Positions 1 through 40,483 of a DNA stretch of 64,000 bases are shown here, piece by piece. The number at the start of each line of letters is the position of its first letter. Position 1 is the stretch's first letter. Source of the DNA: Oasisia sp. SBJ-2009. Lineage: Eukaryota > Annelida > Polychaeta > Sabellida > Siboglinidae. Location: NCBI GenBank assembly GCA_964017155.1, contig OZ024862.1:35698690-35762689 (forward strand), read 5' to 3'. The position numbers and the translations under genes were made by a program. The notes under the pieces are model-generated. The model saw only the letters and a list, made by a program, of their open reading frames with translations. It did no database searches and was not told the origin of the DNA.

Positions 1-1035
1 ATTGCACTCCGCGTGATCAACTGCACTCCGCGTCTTCAATTGCACTCCGCGTGATCAACTGCACTCCGTGTCTTCAACTGCACTCCGCGTGATCAACTGC
101 ACTCCGTGTCTTCAACTGCACTCCGAGTCTTCAACTGCACTCCGCGTCTTCAACTGCACTCCGAGTCTTCAGCTGCACTCCGCGTCTTCAACTACACTCC
201 GCGTGATCAACTCTACTCCGTGTCTTCAACTGCACTCCGTGTCTTCAACTGCACTCCGCGTCTTCAACTGCACTCTGCATCTTCAACTGCGCTCCGCGCC
301 TTCAACTGCACTCCGCGTCTTCAACTGCACTCCGCGTCTTCAACTGCACTCATTGTCTTTAATTGGACTCCGAGTCTTCAACTGCACTCCGCGCCTACAA
401 TTGCACTCCGCGTCTTCAAAAGCACTGCGCGTCTTCAACTAACTGCACTCCGTGTCTGCAACAGCACTCCGCGTCTTCAACTGCATTCAGCGTCTTCAAC
501 TGCATTCCGGGTCTTCAACTGCACTCCGTGTCTTCAACTGCACTCATTGTCTTTAATTGCACTACGAGTCTTCAACTGCACTCCGCGTCTACAATTGCAC
601 TCCGTGTCTTCAAAACCACTCCGCGTCTTCAACTGCACTCTGAGTCTTCAGCTGCACTCCAAGTCTTCAACAGCACTCAGCGTCTTTAACTGCACTCCGC
701 GTCTTCAACTGCACTCCGTGTCTTCAACTGCACTTGGAGTCTTCAACTGCACTCCGCGTCTTCAACTGCACTCCGTGTCTTCAGCTGCATTCCGCGTCTA
801 CAACTGCACTCCGCGTCTTCAACTGCACTCCGCGTCTTCAACTGCACTCCGAGTCTTCAACTGCACTCCGTGTCTTCAACTGCACTACGCGTCTTCAACT
901 GCATTCCGCGTCTTCAACTGCACTCCGTGTCTTCAACTGCACTCCGCGTCTTCAACTGCACTCCGAGACTTCAATTGCACTCCGTGTCTTCAACTGAACT
1001 CCGTGTCTTCAACTGAACTCCGCGTCTTCATGCAC
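1..1035. repeat. 19-bp minisatellite, cut by window start
   Basis: About 54 head-to-tail copies of a 19-bp unit (core CTTCAACTGCACTCCGC) with scattered substitutions such as CGCGTC/CGAGTC/CGTGTC and GTGATC variants near the start. It extends past the left edge. Because 19 is not a multiple of 3, all forward frames stay open for long stretches; the resulting Leu/Ser/Thr-rich reading frames are by-products, not genes. Confidence 0.95.
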
Positions 1036-1970
1036 CACGAGGTTAGAGAGAGGCTCACCAGACCCGCTGGAGGATAGACCCAGTCGTGTAGATGGTGCCG
1101 GTGCAGAAGCATTGCTGCGAGAACGGCGCCTTCGGTGGATGCATGGGACACAGCCTGCGGGCGAGGGAGGACTGATTCTAATAATGATGCTTTTTGAGGA
1201 ACTATTACAGCAGACTCTTTCGAACTGTGCTGTCTTTGATAAGCCAGGTCAGTGCGCGAACGTGTACGCAAAATGAGTAGTGACTGTGCACTACGTCATC
1301 GAAACATGAGAGGTTATACTGGCATCCTAAATGCTGCGTTTGACATTGCCCGTTCTCGCCGCGTTGAAGCCATTCTACCCGTTCGGTACAACTTGGCCAG
1401 TTCGTGGTACTTTTAGCCTACTTTGAAAGAATAAAGCTTGAGATAACTAACTCTTTCGCGATGTTGTTAAACTGTCGAAGTAGTTAGTTCGCATCGATGC
1501 AAGAGCTCACGCTGCGGGATCTCTCATAAATGCGTCCACGAAATGTTTTCAAATTAAATCGAAGGCCTAACTTCGAAATATATAGTCCTATCTGATTAAT
1601 TTTTACTTGGTTTTATTTTTTGGTTGCAAAATGAACACTTCGTCAATTAAGAAATTAGATCATATAATCACAGAGAACACAACGTACACAAAAGTATGGA
1701 AGTAAGTGCGTTGAACCAGAAATAGACTGATCGAAAACCATCTTTTGTATCCCTCTGTATGTTCATAAAAACATCCAATAGTTCACCCGTTGAGACTAAT
1801 AAAATGCGTAAGCCAGAGGACTGAGAGGGGTGAGGTTCGCATCGTATGATTATCTCAGTCTCCAAGCCTAAAGACGTCTCATGCGCATTTATTCCTGTAA
1901 ACAAAAACAACGGTCGTATGGTCCATCCGTCCGACCGACCGTCCGCCCGTCCTTACCCATTTTGGGGTCT
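1036..1970. other. Intergenic, no gene recognised
   Basis: Unique sequence between two repeat arrays. On the + strand around 1100-1160 one frame reads LLRERRLRWMHGT, which resembles the Arg-rich C-terminal stretch of some LINE polymerases, so a short LINE relic is possible. I see no start, splice pattern or conserved domain that supports a gene. Confidence 0.4.
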
Positions 1971-2476
<506 letters not shown>

Positions 2477-2525
2477 AACCACGCATATACAGTAGTCCCC
2501 TTCGTATACGGCCACCCTCGCCATC

Positions 2526-2527
<2 letters not shown>

Positions 2528-2597
<70 letters not shown>
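2528..2597. repeat. (AT)n microsatellite
   Basis: About 35 uninterrupted AT dinucleotides between the CCTG array and the DDOST upstream region. Confidence 0.97.
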
Positions 2598-2603
<6 letters not shown>

Positions 2604-3100
2604 AGTATTATTTAGTTCCCCGTCCCCACTTCTAAAACAGGATCGACGTCCCTGGGCCGAAGCATGTCTAGACATTTTCTATATCGCTCCATTGAAAATC
2701 AGAGACCGTTAATTGTCCCTGTTTTATTTGGTCACGGATTAGACATCATTAGTCTCGCTCAACCGACTGTCGGTCGGCTGCGGAACGAGAGTCGAGGGGC
2801 TTAAAAGTGCTGCCACCTCACGGAGCCTGGGTAACCGAGGCTAATCACGGATCAATGGTTCAGTGGATTTGTCCCGCATGCTCCGTGGTGGCGGGCGTTG
2901 ATTGGATTCGCAATAGAAATAGTGCCGATATATTTATGTCGATCCTGTCGGCTATGCACAAAACAAATATTGATCAACGGTTCCTAGACACTAATAGTGG
3001 ATTTCTTTAATAATGTCCTACTTATTAAACTGGTCATATAAAATTGTAACATGAATGTCAACGTGTTCGTCAATCTAAGTATTCTTGCGCAACTTTCAAG
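2598..3100 (+). promoter_or_regulatory. DDOST upstream region with YY1-like site at start
   Basis: About 500 bp of unique sequence lead into DDOST. The start codon lies in AAGATGGC (3098-3105), the usual YY1 motif found over start codons of housekeeping genes with short leaders. No convincing TATA box lies nearby. Transcription start is not determinable from sequence; a short 5' UTR is inferred. Confidence 0.4.
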
Positions 3101-6100
3101 ATGGCAGGGTGCAGGGGTTTAGTGCTGCTTTTAGCCGGCGTTTTGGTGTGTCTTTCTGCCGCGAATGCAGGCGGAAAGATGTTAGTTTTATTAGACAATT
3201 GGGCTATCAAGGAGACCCATTCAATATTCTTCAAATCGTTAAAATGTAAGTTTGTGCAATCACCCGTAAATATGTTTGTACAACTAGCCGGCCACGTCAC
3301 CGTGGCATAGCCATGGCTGATGGCCGTGTGATCGTGAGGACGGGTATTACGGCAAAACCCACGTTCTGGAAACCATGTGTTATTCCAGGAATCGTTGAAG
3401 CGTGCCTATGGCGGATCATGGATCCGAAAGACATAGGCAATATGAGGTGAACAACATTGCCTAAGTTTTGGAACAGGCAGACGGGATTGAACCACCGACG
3501 GCACCGTCCCCTCGATTGATTGTCCGGTTTATCTATTCTAATCCTTGGCCTGGTGCTTTACTGCATGACCCCCCCCCCACAGTTACAAAATGTTACTATT
3601 ACGTTTAATTATAGTAACAGTCCACAGTCTGCGAAATATGACATCTCCGAAAACAAAAACATTTTTGCACATTAAATTTCTCCACAAGTTTCTTGTTAGC
3701 AGAGATACTTTCTGCCCTAGCTAAACAGGGCAGAAGACCAATTTAACCCTTACATTTGGCAATATATATTAACTATGATACATCATTCTTTTTTAGCACG
3801 AGGATTTGATGTTACGTTTAAGAAAGCTGACGACAGCTCACTGGCATTGATGAAATATGGAGAATTCTTGTATGAACACGTCATCTTGTTCTCGCCATCA
3901 GTGAAAGGTAGGTTGTAATATATCACCTTGTAGCAATGTGTAATGATTAGATGATAACTTTGCAAAGCCTGAAATATTGTCAGTTTGACCAAAGATAAAA
4001 TGTTTTTTTTTTTAAGCTAGCTTCTCTAGGATTTTTTTACACAACTTAAAATACAGAGAAAATAACAGGCGACTGACTCAAAATATTCTAGTCTTAAACA
4101 TTTTTGTCACCTACTCTGGCTGTCATCAGTGTCATGTTTCGGTAGGATGGTAGTTGTGATAAATCTATGTTTACTGCGTTTTGCAGATCTTACAAGAGTA
4201 TGGGCGACATACACTTTGTGCGTTCTCAAACTTCTGGCAGTTTGTTCACGTTATAAACTTATAACACATACGTATTGCACATCCAAGCTCTAGTGCTGTG
4301 CATCTGTTTGTTACAATACAGAATACAGTTTACCTCAACATATATGGAAGCAGTAGCAACCTCCAGTGGGCTCACAATTTCCACATTACTCCTAAGGTTG
4401 CTTAGTAATAACTCATTACATTGTTATCTGGCAGTTGTCTTTATATATTTAAAAAATATTTTATAAGTTGCTTAGTAACATGTTACCTGTCTGTGTGCAG
4501 TATTCGGAGGTGCCATCACTGTAGATGCTATCACCAACTTCATTGATGGGGGAGGGAACGTTCTCGTGGCAGCCAGCTCAAACATAGGTAAGTAATGCCA
4601 GCAATGGATGTATTATAATCCAGTTTCTATGATAAACATTATTGTCATGAAAACAAAAAATTAGTCGCCTATCGATTGATTTTTGCTGCTATAATACGTA
4701 AGTATGAATGATGGATGGTTTCGATATTAACATATTTTGTGACAATTTACATGTTGTTAATACTAATACATTGTAAGAATTAATCTGTATCACAACATCC
4801 AGACAACGGTAGATTGCTGGCTGTGAGTGAGATGTCACATGACCAGTTATTGTTTCAGGTGAACCAATCAGTGAATTGGCGAGTGAGTGTGGTGTTGAGT
4901 TTGATGAAGAGAACACATACGTTATTGATCACCTCAACTACGACGTCACAGATGATGGCAAGGTATTGCCTTAAAACTAAATGTTTGCTTTACATACATT
5001 ATGCAGCAATGTAGAAAGAAAACCTATTTTTCAGTTGTTATACTATGAATTGTACATATATGCATTTGTGTTATAATGGTACTACTCTAAGCCATTGAAT
5101 AGTGGAATGATTTTGAATTTACCCTTTCAGACATTGCACTCTGCATAGCAATGAAGTAGTAACTGGATGAGTCATGAAGGGTTTAAATGTCGCTGTCTTT
5201 TTGTTGAAATTCAGTGACACTAAACAGGTGTTGGAACTTTCAAGTACTGTCAATTATGTATGGCATACTGGTTTGATTTTAATAGAACTTTCTGTTTCGT
5301 AACCGTAAATTAAAGTGCAGGTGCAGTGGTATACACAGTACTAGACCTGGCTGAAGTACTTGACCTGACTGACCAGTGTCCTTATGTTGTAGCACACACT
5401 GGTTGTGGCAGAGCCGAGCAACCTCATGAAGGCCCCTGTCATTGTGGGTGACTGCAAGGCACCGGTGTTGTTCCGTGGGGTGGGGTAAGTAAATCTAGTG
5501 CACCTTCGTCTGAGCACTGCCCAGATTGTTTTGCGTACACATTAACAAATTCCATCAAGTCTGGCCTGCTTTAATTTTATTAAGAAATCGCAGACAGGAT
5601 GTTTAGGTAGAGGTTAGTGGTTTAATTGACTCGGCTGTATAAATGAGTACCACACTAGAAATTGTGTTGGATGTAAGGATGTTTGTGAATTAATAGTTTT
5701 CACGCGGTAACTGAATGCTCTCCTGGTAAGTAGAGATTGCATTTGGATAAGTTGATGTGTCTAAGGTGAAGTGTAATGCACTTACTGGCTCCTAATGACT
5801 GGGTGCCATGCCACATAACATTTACTTTCACTTTATTTTTGGCTAAATAAATGTTACGTGGTTGGAACCTGCATGTCAGAAGAAGAAGAACAACATGTGT
5901 TTATTATCCATGGATGTATCATCAGTGGATGTGATAGACAACTTGAGTTGTGTTTCACTATTGCTTACTAACAACAAGTAACAAATCAACTTGTAGATTG
6001 CGTGATTGACACGACTCTCGTAAGGTGTTTGATATAATTATGTCTTGTGTTGCAGCATGACGGCTGATTCATCAAACCCCCTTGTCCTGGGTGTGCTGCC

Positions 6101-9100
6101 TGCCTCGTCTACTGCCTACTCCTTCAACCCAGACGAGCCAATTGACGAGGTAAGGATGACATCATTCAACCAATGCCTTCACTGTGTACCTCTGAGAAAG
6201 ATAAACATGCAAGAGAGATGGTTCACTTGATTTATTGCCATGTACCAATGTTGTAAAAAAAAAAAGCATAGGAATATGTTAGTGTCGAATTTGCACACAC
6301 CTGGTCATCAACATGCACTTGTATGGCCAATAAATAAAATAAGTAATATTGTTTTGTGAGAACATCCCCTGGTGATAATCTGGTCCATGCGAACTTGAGA
6401 AAGGGAGAAAGATCTATGCAGTGGACTCACATTGCCAACAGTCACGATCTACAAACCTGCATTTCGTGCTGCCAAAACCTGACCGATAATGGCACAAATG
6501 CCATGGGTTGTGTGCAGAAACTGGTACTGTATAGACCCACACATTGTGTACACAGCCTGCTGTGAGTCACAGTGCTGTAGGTGCCTCATTGCCTGTTGTT
6601 CTCACATGGTTACTCTGTTGATGTTCTCACAAGGTCACTCTGTTGATGTTCTCACAAGGTCACTCTGTTGATATTCTCACAAGGTCACTCTGTTGTTCTG
6701 ACATGGTCACTGTGTGCTGTTCTCACAAGGCCACTGTGTTGTTCTCACAAGGTCACTGTGTTGTTCTGACATGGTCACTGTGTGCTGTTCTCACAAGGTC
6801 ACTGTCTTGTTCTGACATGGTCACTGTCTGCTGTTCTCACAAGGTCACTGTGTTGTTCTGACATGGTCACTGTGTGCTGTTCTCACAAGGTCATTGTGTG
6901 CTGTTCTCACAAGGCCACTGTGTTGTTCTGACATGGTCACTGTGTGCTGTTCTCACAAGGTCACTGTGTTGTTCTGACAAGGCCACTGTGTTGTTCTGAC
7001 ATGGTCACTGTGTGCTGTTCTCACAAGGCCACTGTGTTGTTCTGACAAGGTCACTGTGTTGTTCTCACAAGGTCACTGTGTTGTTCTGACAAGGCCACTG
7101 TGTTGTTCTGACATGGTCACTGTGTGCTGTTCTCACAAGGTCACTGTGTTGTTCTGATATGGTCACTGTGTGCTGTTCTCACAAGGTCACTGTCTTGTTG
7201 CAGTTCCCACACGCTGTTGGTAAAGACACACTGCTGATTGCTGCTCTACAAGCCCGCAACAACGCCCGCGTCGTCTTTGTCGGGTCCCTTGACTTCTTCA
7301 GTGACGAATTCTTCACCTATGGTGTCCAGAATGCCAACGGTGGGCAAAGGTAGGCTGTCTCTGTGGCACAGTGAAAATGAAGGATACGGCTGGTGTAGGC
7401 GTCTGTTGAAATATGTAGCAACTCACCCAGGTGTTAAGACTAACGAAGCATAGAATGTGTTTTACGGAGTATTCTCAAAAAGAATATGTTAATTGTTAAG
7501 CCAGATCCCATTCTCATAGTAACAAACAAAATATGCACAATTTTTGAGCGAATATGGAAAACATGCCATTCTTTGGTGAAAACGTATAATAATTATAGTT
7601 CTTGAAAATACGTATTCATTGTACGTTCTAAAGCAGTTAAAAAAATCACTGTTCTTTATACAGAGTAGGTTGTGCTGAATGCATATTCAAATCTTCAATT
7701 GTGCAGCCTAATTATCCATGCAAATATTTTTTTAGTGTATGAGAAAGTTGTATAATGAATGTGATTACTTGCTATCAGCCCACATCATTCATGAATAAAA
7801 GTCATCAAGAGGTATGTAGTTGTTATGAAAGAGCGTTATTGCTTGTAAACATACAAAGGTACTACAATCCGGCATAAACCATGTTGAATACCTTTGGTTA
7901 AAAGGCTCCATTTCATGTGAGCTGTCTGGCCTTAAATGCCCTGTTTAAGTGTTCATGTCTCTTGTGTTTTGTAACAGGTATGAGAAGTCGGGCAACCAGG
8001 ACCTGGCCATCGCCCTGTCCCAGTGGCTCTTCAAGGAGAAGGGAGTACTGAAGGTCGGCAAGGTGTCTCATCATATCAAGGGTCAAAAGCAGCCACCGCA
8101 TGCATACACCATCATGGACATCGTCGTAAGCCTTGCTCTCGTTTTTTTTATTGACTTCCTAATAAATAACGTATATCTTGTGCAGATGCATAATAAAATT
8201 AGTTTTGGCAGTATTTATAATCATCTACAAAAGCAGTCACATATTATAATATTCAGGCAAACTAAATCGGATTGTAAAATTGCTGTTGTGGATTTTGTAG
8301 ACTGTTTATTGTCATGTGACCTACCGAGAAGTTATTTTGTAAAGCAACTGAACAAAAGTTAACATTACAGTAACTTGACAGATGTTTGAGTACAGTACAA
8401 ACTGTAACAGCATGGAGAGTGTATGATTGTAGGCGTACAGCTGCTAGGTTGTGATATACAGAGTTGTTTGTCTTGTGCTGTAGGACTACTCGATTGACAT
8501 CAGCAAGCTGGAGAATGGCAAGTGGGTGCCATTTGAGGCCAATGATGTCCAGTTGGAGTTTGTCCGCATCGATCCATTCGTTCGCAAAAATCTTGGCCAC
8601 AAGAGTAAGTTGCTCTCTCAGTCATACACAAGTGTAACATTAAGTGGTGGTAATATCGGCAGGTTAATTTATAAGCATTCTAAGTGGACTTTGTGGAGAG
8701 AAAAAATTCATGCATGATGGGGCACAAAAGGAAACAATTACAGAATTTCAACTGGTGTGTTCTGGTTTTGTCAATGCAGAGTCAAATAGATATTGTTTGG
8801 TTATTTTACAGTTATGGGTGGTTAAGGGGAAAATATGGATGGATTTTCAACACAAAACATTCAAATATAATGATGATGGTTGAAGAGTAAATTACTTGAT
8901 ACGCTGTTCAATTCAATTTATTTCAAAACATACAACATTAAAAACAAGCAATAAAATACAAATAATAATAATAAGTCAAGCAATAAAATACAAATAATAA
9001 TAATAAGTCACATGTTACGAATGAAATACAATTAAGAAATACGCTGTGCAGTAGGAGACGATCTGCATTTTTAAATTGGATGAATATGTGGTAGTTAATC

Positions 9101-9439
9101 AAATGTCTCATCAGTGTGTTTGGCGGGGTGTTAACTTACGGTGGTGTTGTCTTGTGCTGCAGAAGGCAAGTTCTACACCCAGTTCAAACTGCCAGATGTC
9201 TACGGGGTCTACCAGTTCCGTGTTGACTACAAACGCATCGGCTACACATTCCTGTACAGTTCCTTACAGGTATGTACAGCAGGTTGATATAGAGTTGATC
9301 TGCTTTAAACAATTGGTGCAGGTTGTGTAGAGTGAAAAATGTGCTGTATAGTATGTGTAGTGTACCGTCTGTGTTAGAAGAATCACAAGGCTGTATGTAA
9401 AGTGTACAGTCTGTTTGTACCAAGTGATGGCTTGACGTG

Positions 9440-9483
<44 letters not shown>

Positions 9484-9959
9484 TGTGTGTGTTGGAGTCA
9501 TTTACTACATGTGTAGTGTATGATCTGTGTGTAGATTATAACTTTACTGCATGTGTAGCAAATGGTTTGTTGAAGATTTATTTCACTATGAATGCAGTAT
9601 TTGCACAGGTTGCTGAAAGATTTTTATTTTGTGACTGCATGCATGTGTAGTCAGTTGTCAGTGTTATGATGTGACTGCATGCATGCTGTGTTGTGATGTT
9701 GTGACAGGTCACATGTATAGTCTATGTTATGTCATTGTGACTGCACGTATATAAGCCTAAGGTGTGAGTTGAGTTGTTCAGATTGCTGTGTTTTATGTTG
9801 CAGGCGTCTGTGAGGCCGCTAGAACACACTCAGTATGAGCGGTTCATTGCGTGTGCGTTCCCCTACTACACCAGCGCCTTCTCAATGATGGCCGGGGTCG
9901 TCGTCTTGAGCTTTGTCTTCTTACACTTCAAGGAAGATTCAAAAGAGAAACATGAATAA
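3101..9959 (+). CDS. DDOST: Oligosaccharyltransferase 48-kDa subunit (OST48), 11 exons, complete
   Basis: Non-catalytic subunit of the ER complex that moves the Glc3Man9GlcNAc2 glycan from dolichol to Asn-X-Ser/Thr of nascent proteins. Coding exons: 3101-3245, 3797-3907, 4501-4587, 4859-4962, 5393-5484, 6056-6149, 7204-7349, 7978-8125, 8484-8604, 9163-9269, 9804-9959. All introns are GT-AG and phases join without a stop, giving 436 aa, close to the 456 aa of the human protein. Residues 1 to about 23 form a signal peptide. Conserved blocks include [60 protein letters not shown] and [15 protein letters not shown]-terminal membrane helix spans about 410-427 with a short charged cytosolic tail. 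The start is fixed by the signal peptide. It lies head-to-tail 2.3 kb upstream of CCDC150 coding sequence. Intron 6 holds a minisatellite touching exon 7. Confidence 0.97.
3310..3575 (-). mobile_element. tRNA-derived SINE in DDOST intron 1
   Basis: On the minus strand a pol III B-box (GGTTCAATCCC, from 3483-3493) follows a tRNA-like A-box region, then a body containing a motif read on + as ATTGCCTAAGTTT. The same order recurs at 32390-32626, so the two are copies of one SINE family. The A-box end abuts a C-run at about 3566-3575. Confidence 0.7.
6596..7201 (+). repeat. Minisatellite abutting DDOST exon 7 acceptor
   Basis: About 25 short units built on TGTTCTCACAAGGTCACTG, alternating with a GACATGGTCACTGTGTGC variant. 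The last unit runs straight into CTTGTTGCAG and exon 7 at 7204. The unit's pyrimidine-rich tract followed by AAG resembles the CTTGTGCTGYAG acceptors of neighbouring DDOST introns, so the array may have been seeded from the acceptor. Confidence 0.85.
8907..9035 (-). mobile_element. LINE 3'-end fragment in DDOST intron 9
   Basis: Begins with ATTCAATTCAATTTATTTC, the reverse complement of the (TTCAA)n tail seen at the end of the + strand LINE fragment at 62012-62948. It contains a 36-bp tandem duplication ending AATAATAATAATAAGTCA. Only a few dozen bases of LINE 3' UTR remain. Confidence 0.5.
9437..9491. repeat. (GT)n/(GCGT)n microsatellite
   Basis: A GT run changes into GCGT tetranucleotides and back, inside DDOST intron 10. 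Confidence 0.9.
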
Positions 9960-10340
9960 CACAAATGTGTCCATTTTCCCTCACACTTCATGTTTCGTAT
10001 TCATTGTTACAGAATAGCTTTACAATGACATCCAAATAGATGATTTGTTTACAGTTCAATACTACTGAACATATCATTATTTAATTGTATTTGATATTAT
10101 AAATCTGATTACCATTTGTTATTTTGGTTAAGGAACAGTGTTTTGAGGATGTTTTCTTACTAGTACATTAACAGTAAATGCTCAAGTGTGTACGATCATG
10201 TGGAGATGCTGTGTGGTTTGAAAAATAAAAAACTATTTCTCACTATCAGTTGTTTTATTTGTAACAGCTGCCAATATAACTATGACTACTTTATGAGCAT
10301 TTTAAGTCATTTTTTGTGACACTAATTTCATGACAATAAA
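9960..10340 (+). terminator. DDOST 3' UTR and polyadenylation signals
   Basis: AT-rich sequence after the DDOST stop has canonical AATAAA hexamers at 10224-10229 and 10335-10340. The first, followed by GT-rich sequence, is the likelier site, giving a 3' UTR of about 290 bases. Confidence 0.65.
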
Positions 10341-11324
10341 TACATCAATACTAAAAAAGGTCAGCGTCATTGTGATATGGCCATGTATGTAGTTATCATT
10401 ATCAATATGGCTCTTTCGCGAAAACAAAGATTCGTGAAGGAGGAAGTTCTCATCTGGTGCAGGCACACTGATGGCTGATGAAACCTATATGAGATAGGCA
10501 AATATGTCCACATCACAGTCTGTTCAGTATTGGTTTCATAGAGGTGTGGTTTTCCACCTTTTGTCTTCCATGTTGGCTCTTTGTATGTAAACATACATAT
10601 TAGATTTACCCTTGATGCAGAATTGCTGAATAACTTGGAGAAATGTACTGCCAGTCCAGTCGTCTTGTGTGCATCTTATGGATGGATTGAATTGGTTCAA
10701 GTGTTCCCAATGACCAGTGTGCAGATATGTAAATAATAAAAAATGTGGGTACGTCAAAGTCATGAAATAATGAAGTATTGCCTTCCAAGGAATCTTGTAT
10801 GAATAGAGACATACTTAACAGTCGTAGTTTTATTGAGATAAGAACATGATGCTCTGTTCAAGCATATATCACTAAATCCACACTACATGATGGCAACATT
10901 TCCCATAGAATTATGCACTAGATAAGTGTGGAAAATAGTTTTATAAAAAAGTGTGAATATTATGTTGCTAACACTCTGAACGGTAATGCTGAACATATCT
11001 ACTATAATTCAAAGAAACATGCCTTAGGTATACTCAGCTACTGGTATACAAAATGTATACATACAGACCGGTATAATACCAATGTTGTTTTTTAAAGGTG
11101 ATTCTGGTATAGTTAATCTTAGTCAACATTCACAGATATATGAAGAATTTGTTTTCTTGTATTATGTTCTGCTTTATATGTGAAACAGTTGTTCTGGACC
11201 GCTATGTTGAGTATGAAAATAAAAGGTGGTGTTTCAAGCCGAAACTGACAGTAATGTTCAGCCTGTTGTGTAGAACGTGGCCAGCATCTGGTAGAAGTAG
11301 TTTATTCAAACATCACTAGGTGGC
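10341..11324. other. Intergenic between DDOST and CCDC150
   Basis: AT-rich unique sequence. I see no conserved coding segment, RNA gene or clear transposon here; the short open frames have no recognisable similarity. Confidence 0.6.
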
Positions 11325-11474
11325 GACATTGTATAAATCCACCAATGGCGGACGTAAACAGTTGTCGTTGTGCAGAACTTTCCGTCGCGGGTTTACTTAC
11401 ACGTCGCTCAAAGTTGGTACAGTTCCAAAAAACTTAAGACATGCGCCCACGTTTCGCAGTCTTTGTATGTAGCG
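11325..11474 (+). promoter_or_regulatory. CCDC150 promoter and non-coding first exon (putative)
   Basis: A TATAAA (11332-11337) and a CCAAT joined to ATGGCGG (11342-11352) lie just upstream of a CpG-containing stretch ending at a good donor, AGCG|GTGAGT, at 11474/11475. The next acceptor, TTTTCCAG, ends at 12116. The 100-base leader 12117-12216 precedes the start codon, so a spliced 5' UTR is inferred. Confidence 0.5.
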
Positions 11475-12216
11475 GTGAGTATAATAGTTTGGTTTTTAAT
11501 ACAGTCAAATTTATCTCTATGCTCCTCGGTTGTTCTTTCAGTCAAGTTGTTGCATGTTTATTTGCCGCCTTGGCTTGGGCTTCGCTTTTGGCGCGGCGCT
11601 GTGCCTAAGTGCTGGCCATCTACTTGCTCTAGCCACGATAACAGGCTTCAACACGACTGCATTGAAGCTTATCGTGAGACGTGACTGCGTTTGATACAAA
11701 TCCGGTAATCGGTAGTACTTAAAACAGAGCCATTAGGGCCTATTTTTCACAGTCAACCGTCAGACGACGTTTAAATATGGACTGTTTTAGTGTTATAATA
11801 TAATAATAAGCATGTTCCTGTTTTTTATTTGATTGCAAAATTATATTTTTAATATTAAGGTTTTCTTATCAGCTTATGTATATGGCTTGGTAGATACTAT
11901 TAGTGTAGAGTGTAGGTCACACTGGGGCTTTCAAGATTAAATCCTTTCCCTGACATAATGCAAGACAATAGTATATATCCAATGTACAAAACACATTATC
12001 ATGATATGTCCACTAGAAACAAAAAGACAAGAAATGATATTCCACCCATCCAAGGAGTGTTGTCAGAACATAATCGGCCTACTTGTGGGTCATCTAGTTC
12101 TATTATACTTTTCCAGAAATATCAGCTGAAGATTTGATGTGATACACAAAAGAGTGTAATGAAGAGAACCAGTCAGTGAACAATAAGTTTAACAACAATC
12201 TGTGAACACCGCCACG

Positions 12217-39130
<26,914 letters not shown>

Positions 39131-39320
39131 CACGGGTCGATGGCCTGGTGACACAACTCTACCTGATCAATATATGCGTAATTGTAAAGTATTATTGTCA
39201 GTCCAACGTCACTCTCAACATCAGTCGTATATATTTTAATATCACACGTGAAGTGTGCTTACTGTAAATACATGTAAATGATATATTATATGTATTAAAC
39301 TGGCATCTGGTTTTGTAGCT
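39131..39320 (+). terminator. CCDC150 3' UTR and polyadenylation signal
   Basis: ATTAAA at 39294-39299, followed by GT-rich sequence, is the first good signal after the stop codon. This gives a 3' UTR of about 190 bases. Confidence 0.6.
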
Positions 39321-39551
39321 ATGATGCTTGTTTATATACTGGCATGGCTTGGGTCCTTCATTCATTCCATTCAGTGTTTCTTATGTGCAGGTCTACTAAA
39401 CTATTCAAAGAGGTATGAACATTCGGTGTCAGAATGATACTATTAATGTCACACAGTGTCATCTAATAACAACTTACTCATATGATGATAGTCTATGCAG
39501 CTTAAACAGTTCTTGTTAATAATAATGTCCCTGTCATGTAAAATCAATGTT

Positions 39552-40483
39552 TTTATTTCTGTTCAGGGACACACAATTTATGAACACAGTTCACTCGATT
39601 CAATCACTGTTCAGAGAATATTGATTTAAATGTAAAACTGAAGTATGTACTTAGCTGATCAGTAAACCATTGCCCTTGGAATATGCTCAGAAAGATATTG
39701 TATGAAGAACTAAGCATAATTATAAAATCTGAACATACCTCAACTCTCTCAAATAATGTAGCCTGAATGAAAACAACATCACGCTGGTATGAGATAAACG
39801 ACTGCCTGCATTATGTAGCCAAGTGTTCCAAACTACACGCCACACACATACACCCGTCTCATACTGTCAGCTAGACAGGTTAACCAATGAGCCATCCATT
39901 CACATGCACACATTCCTCTGCATATTGTGGCTATCCTAGCAACAATTCGCATGGATAAGTACACTAATGTCTCATCTTGTAGTATGGATTTTCTTACAAG
40001 GGAACAGTTGCGCTAAGGTACATGGAATGTCCTTTGGTTAAGTATAAAATCAAAAGATATGAACACAGAGAAAATATCTGGTATTAGCATGAGGCTGAAT
40101 TCCAAATAAAACCTGGTGTTGTTTGCAGGTATATCTTGTCTGGCGGATGTAAAAACAGGCAACAAAACAGGTGACATATGTTGGTTAACCACTAAATACG
40201 GTGATACTTTACATTGTGTATTTGCATTACACAGATGCACAGACTGTCAAGTTAGAAATGCAGATGCAACTAAAGAAACATAGCAGGATTCACGGTACCA
40301 TCATGTCAAATGAAAACACAATTAAATCACGTAGTATTTCACCCAACCTTCCTCTATTACAGACCAATTAACAAAGTACTAATTATAACTTGCAACAACG
40401 AATGACAATTTTCCATTAACATTTTACCAGACTAGCAACACTGGCACATTTGCGAACAGAACGGAACGCATCTGTGGCATGTC
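39552..40483 (-). terminator. SPCS1 3' UTR and polyadenylation signal
   Basis: On the minus strand an AATAAA (from TTTATT at 39552-39557) lies about 930 bases after the SPCS1 stop. The inferred ends of the convergent CCDC150 and SPCS1 transcripts are about 250 bp apart. Confidence 0.5.

Noticed and set aside
12202..12216. Start of CCDC150 at the GTG at 12202
   Set aside because: Nuclear genes rarely start at GTG; ATG 12217 has a good context and an in-frame stop lies upstream.
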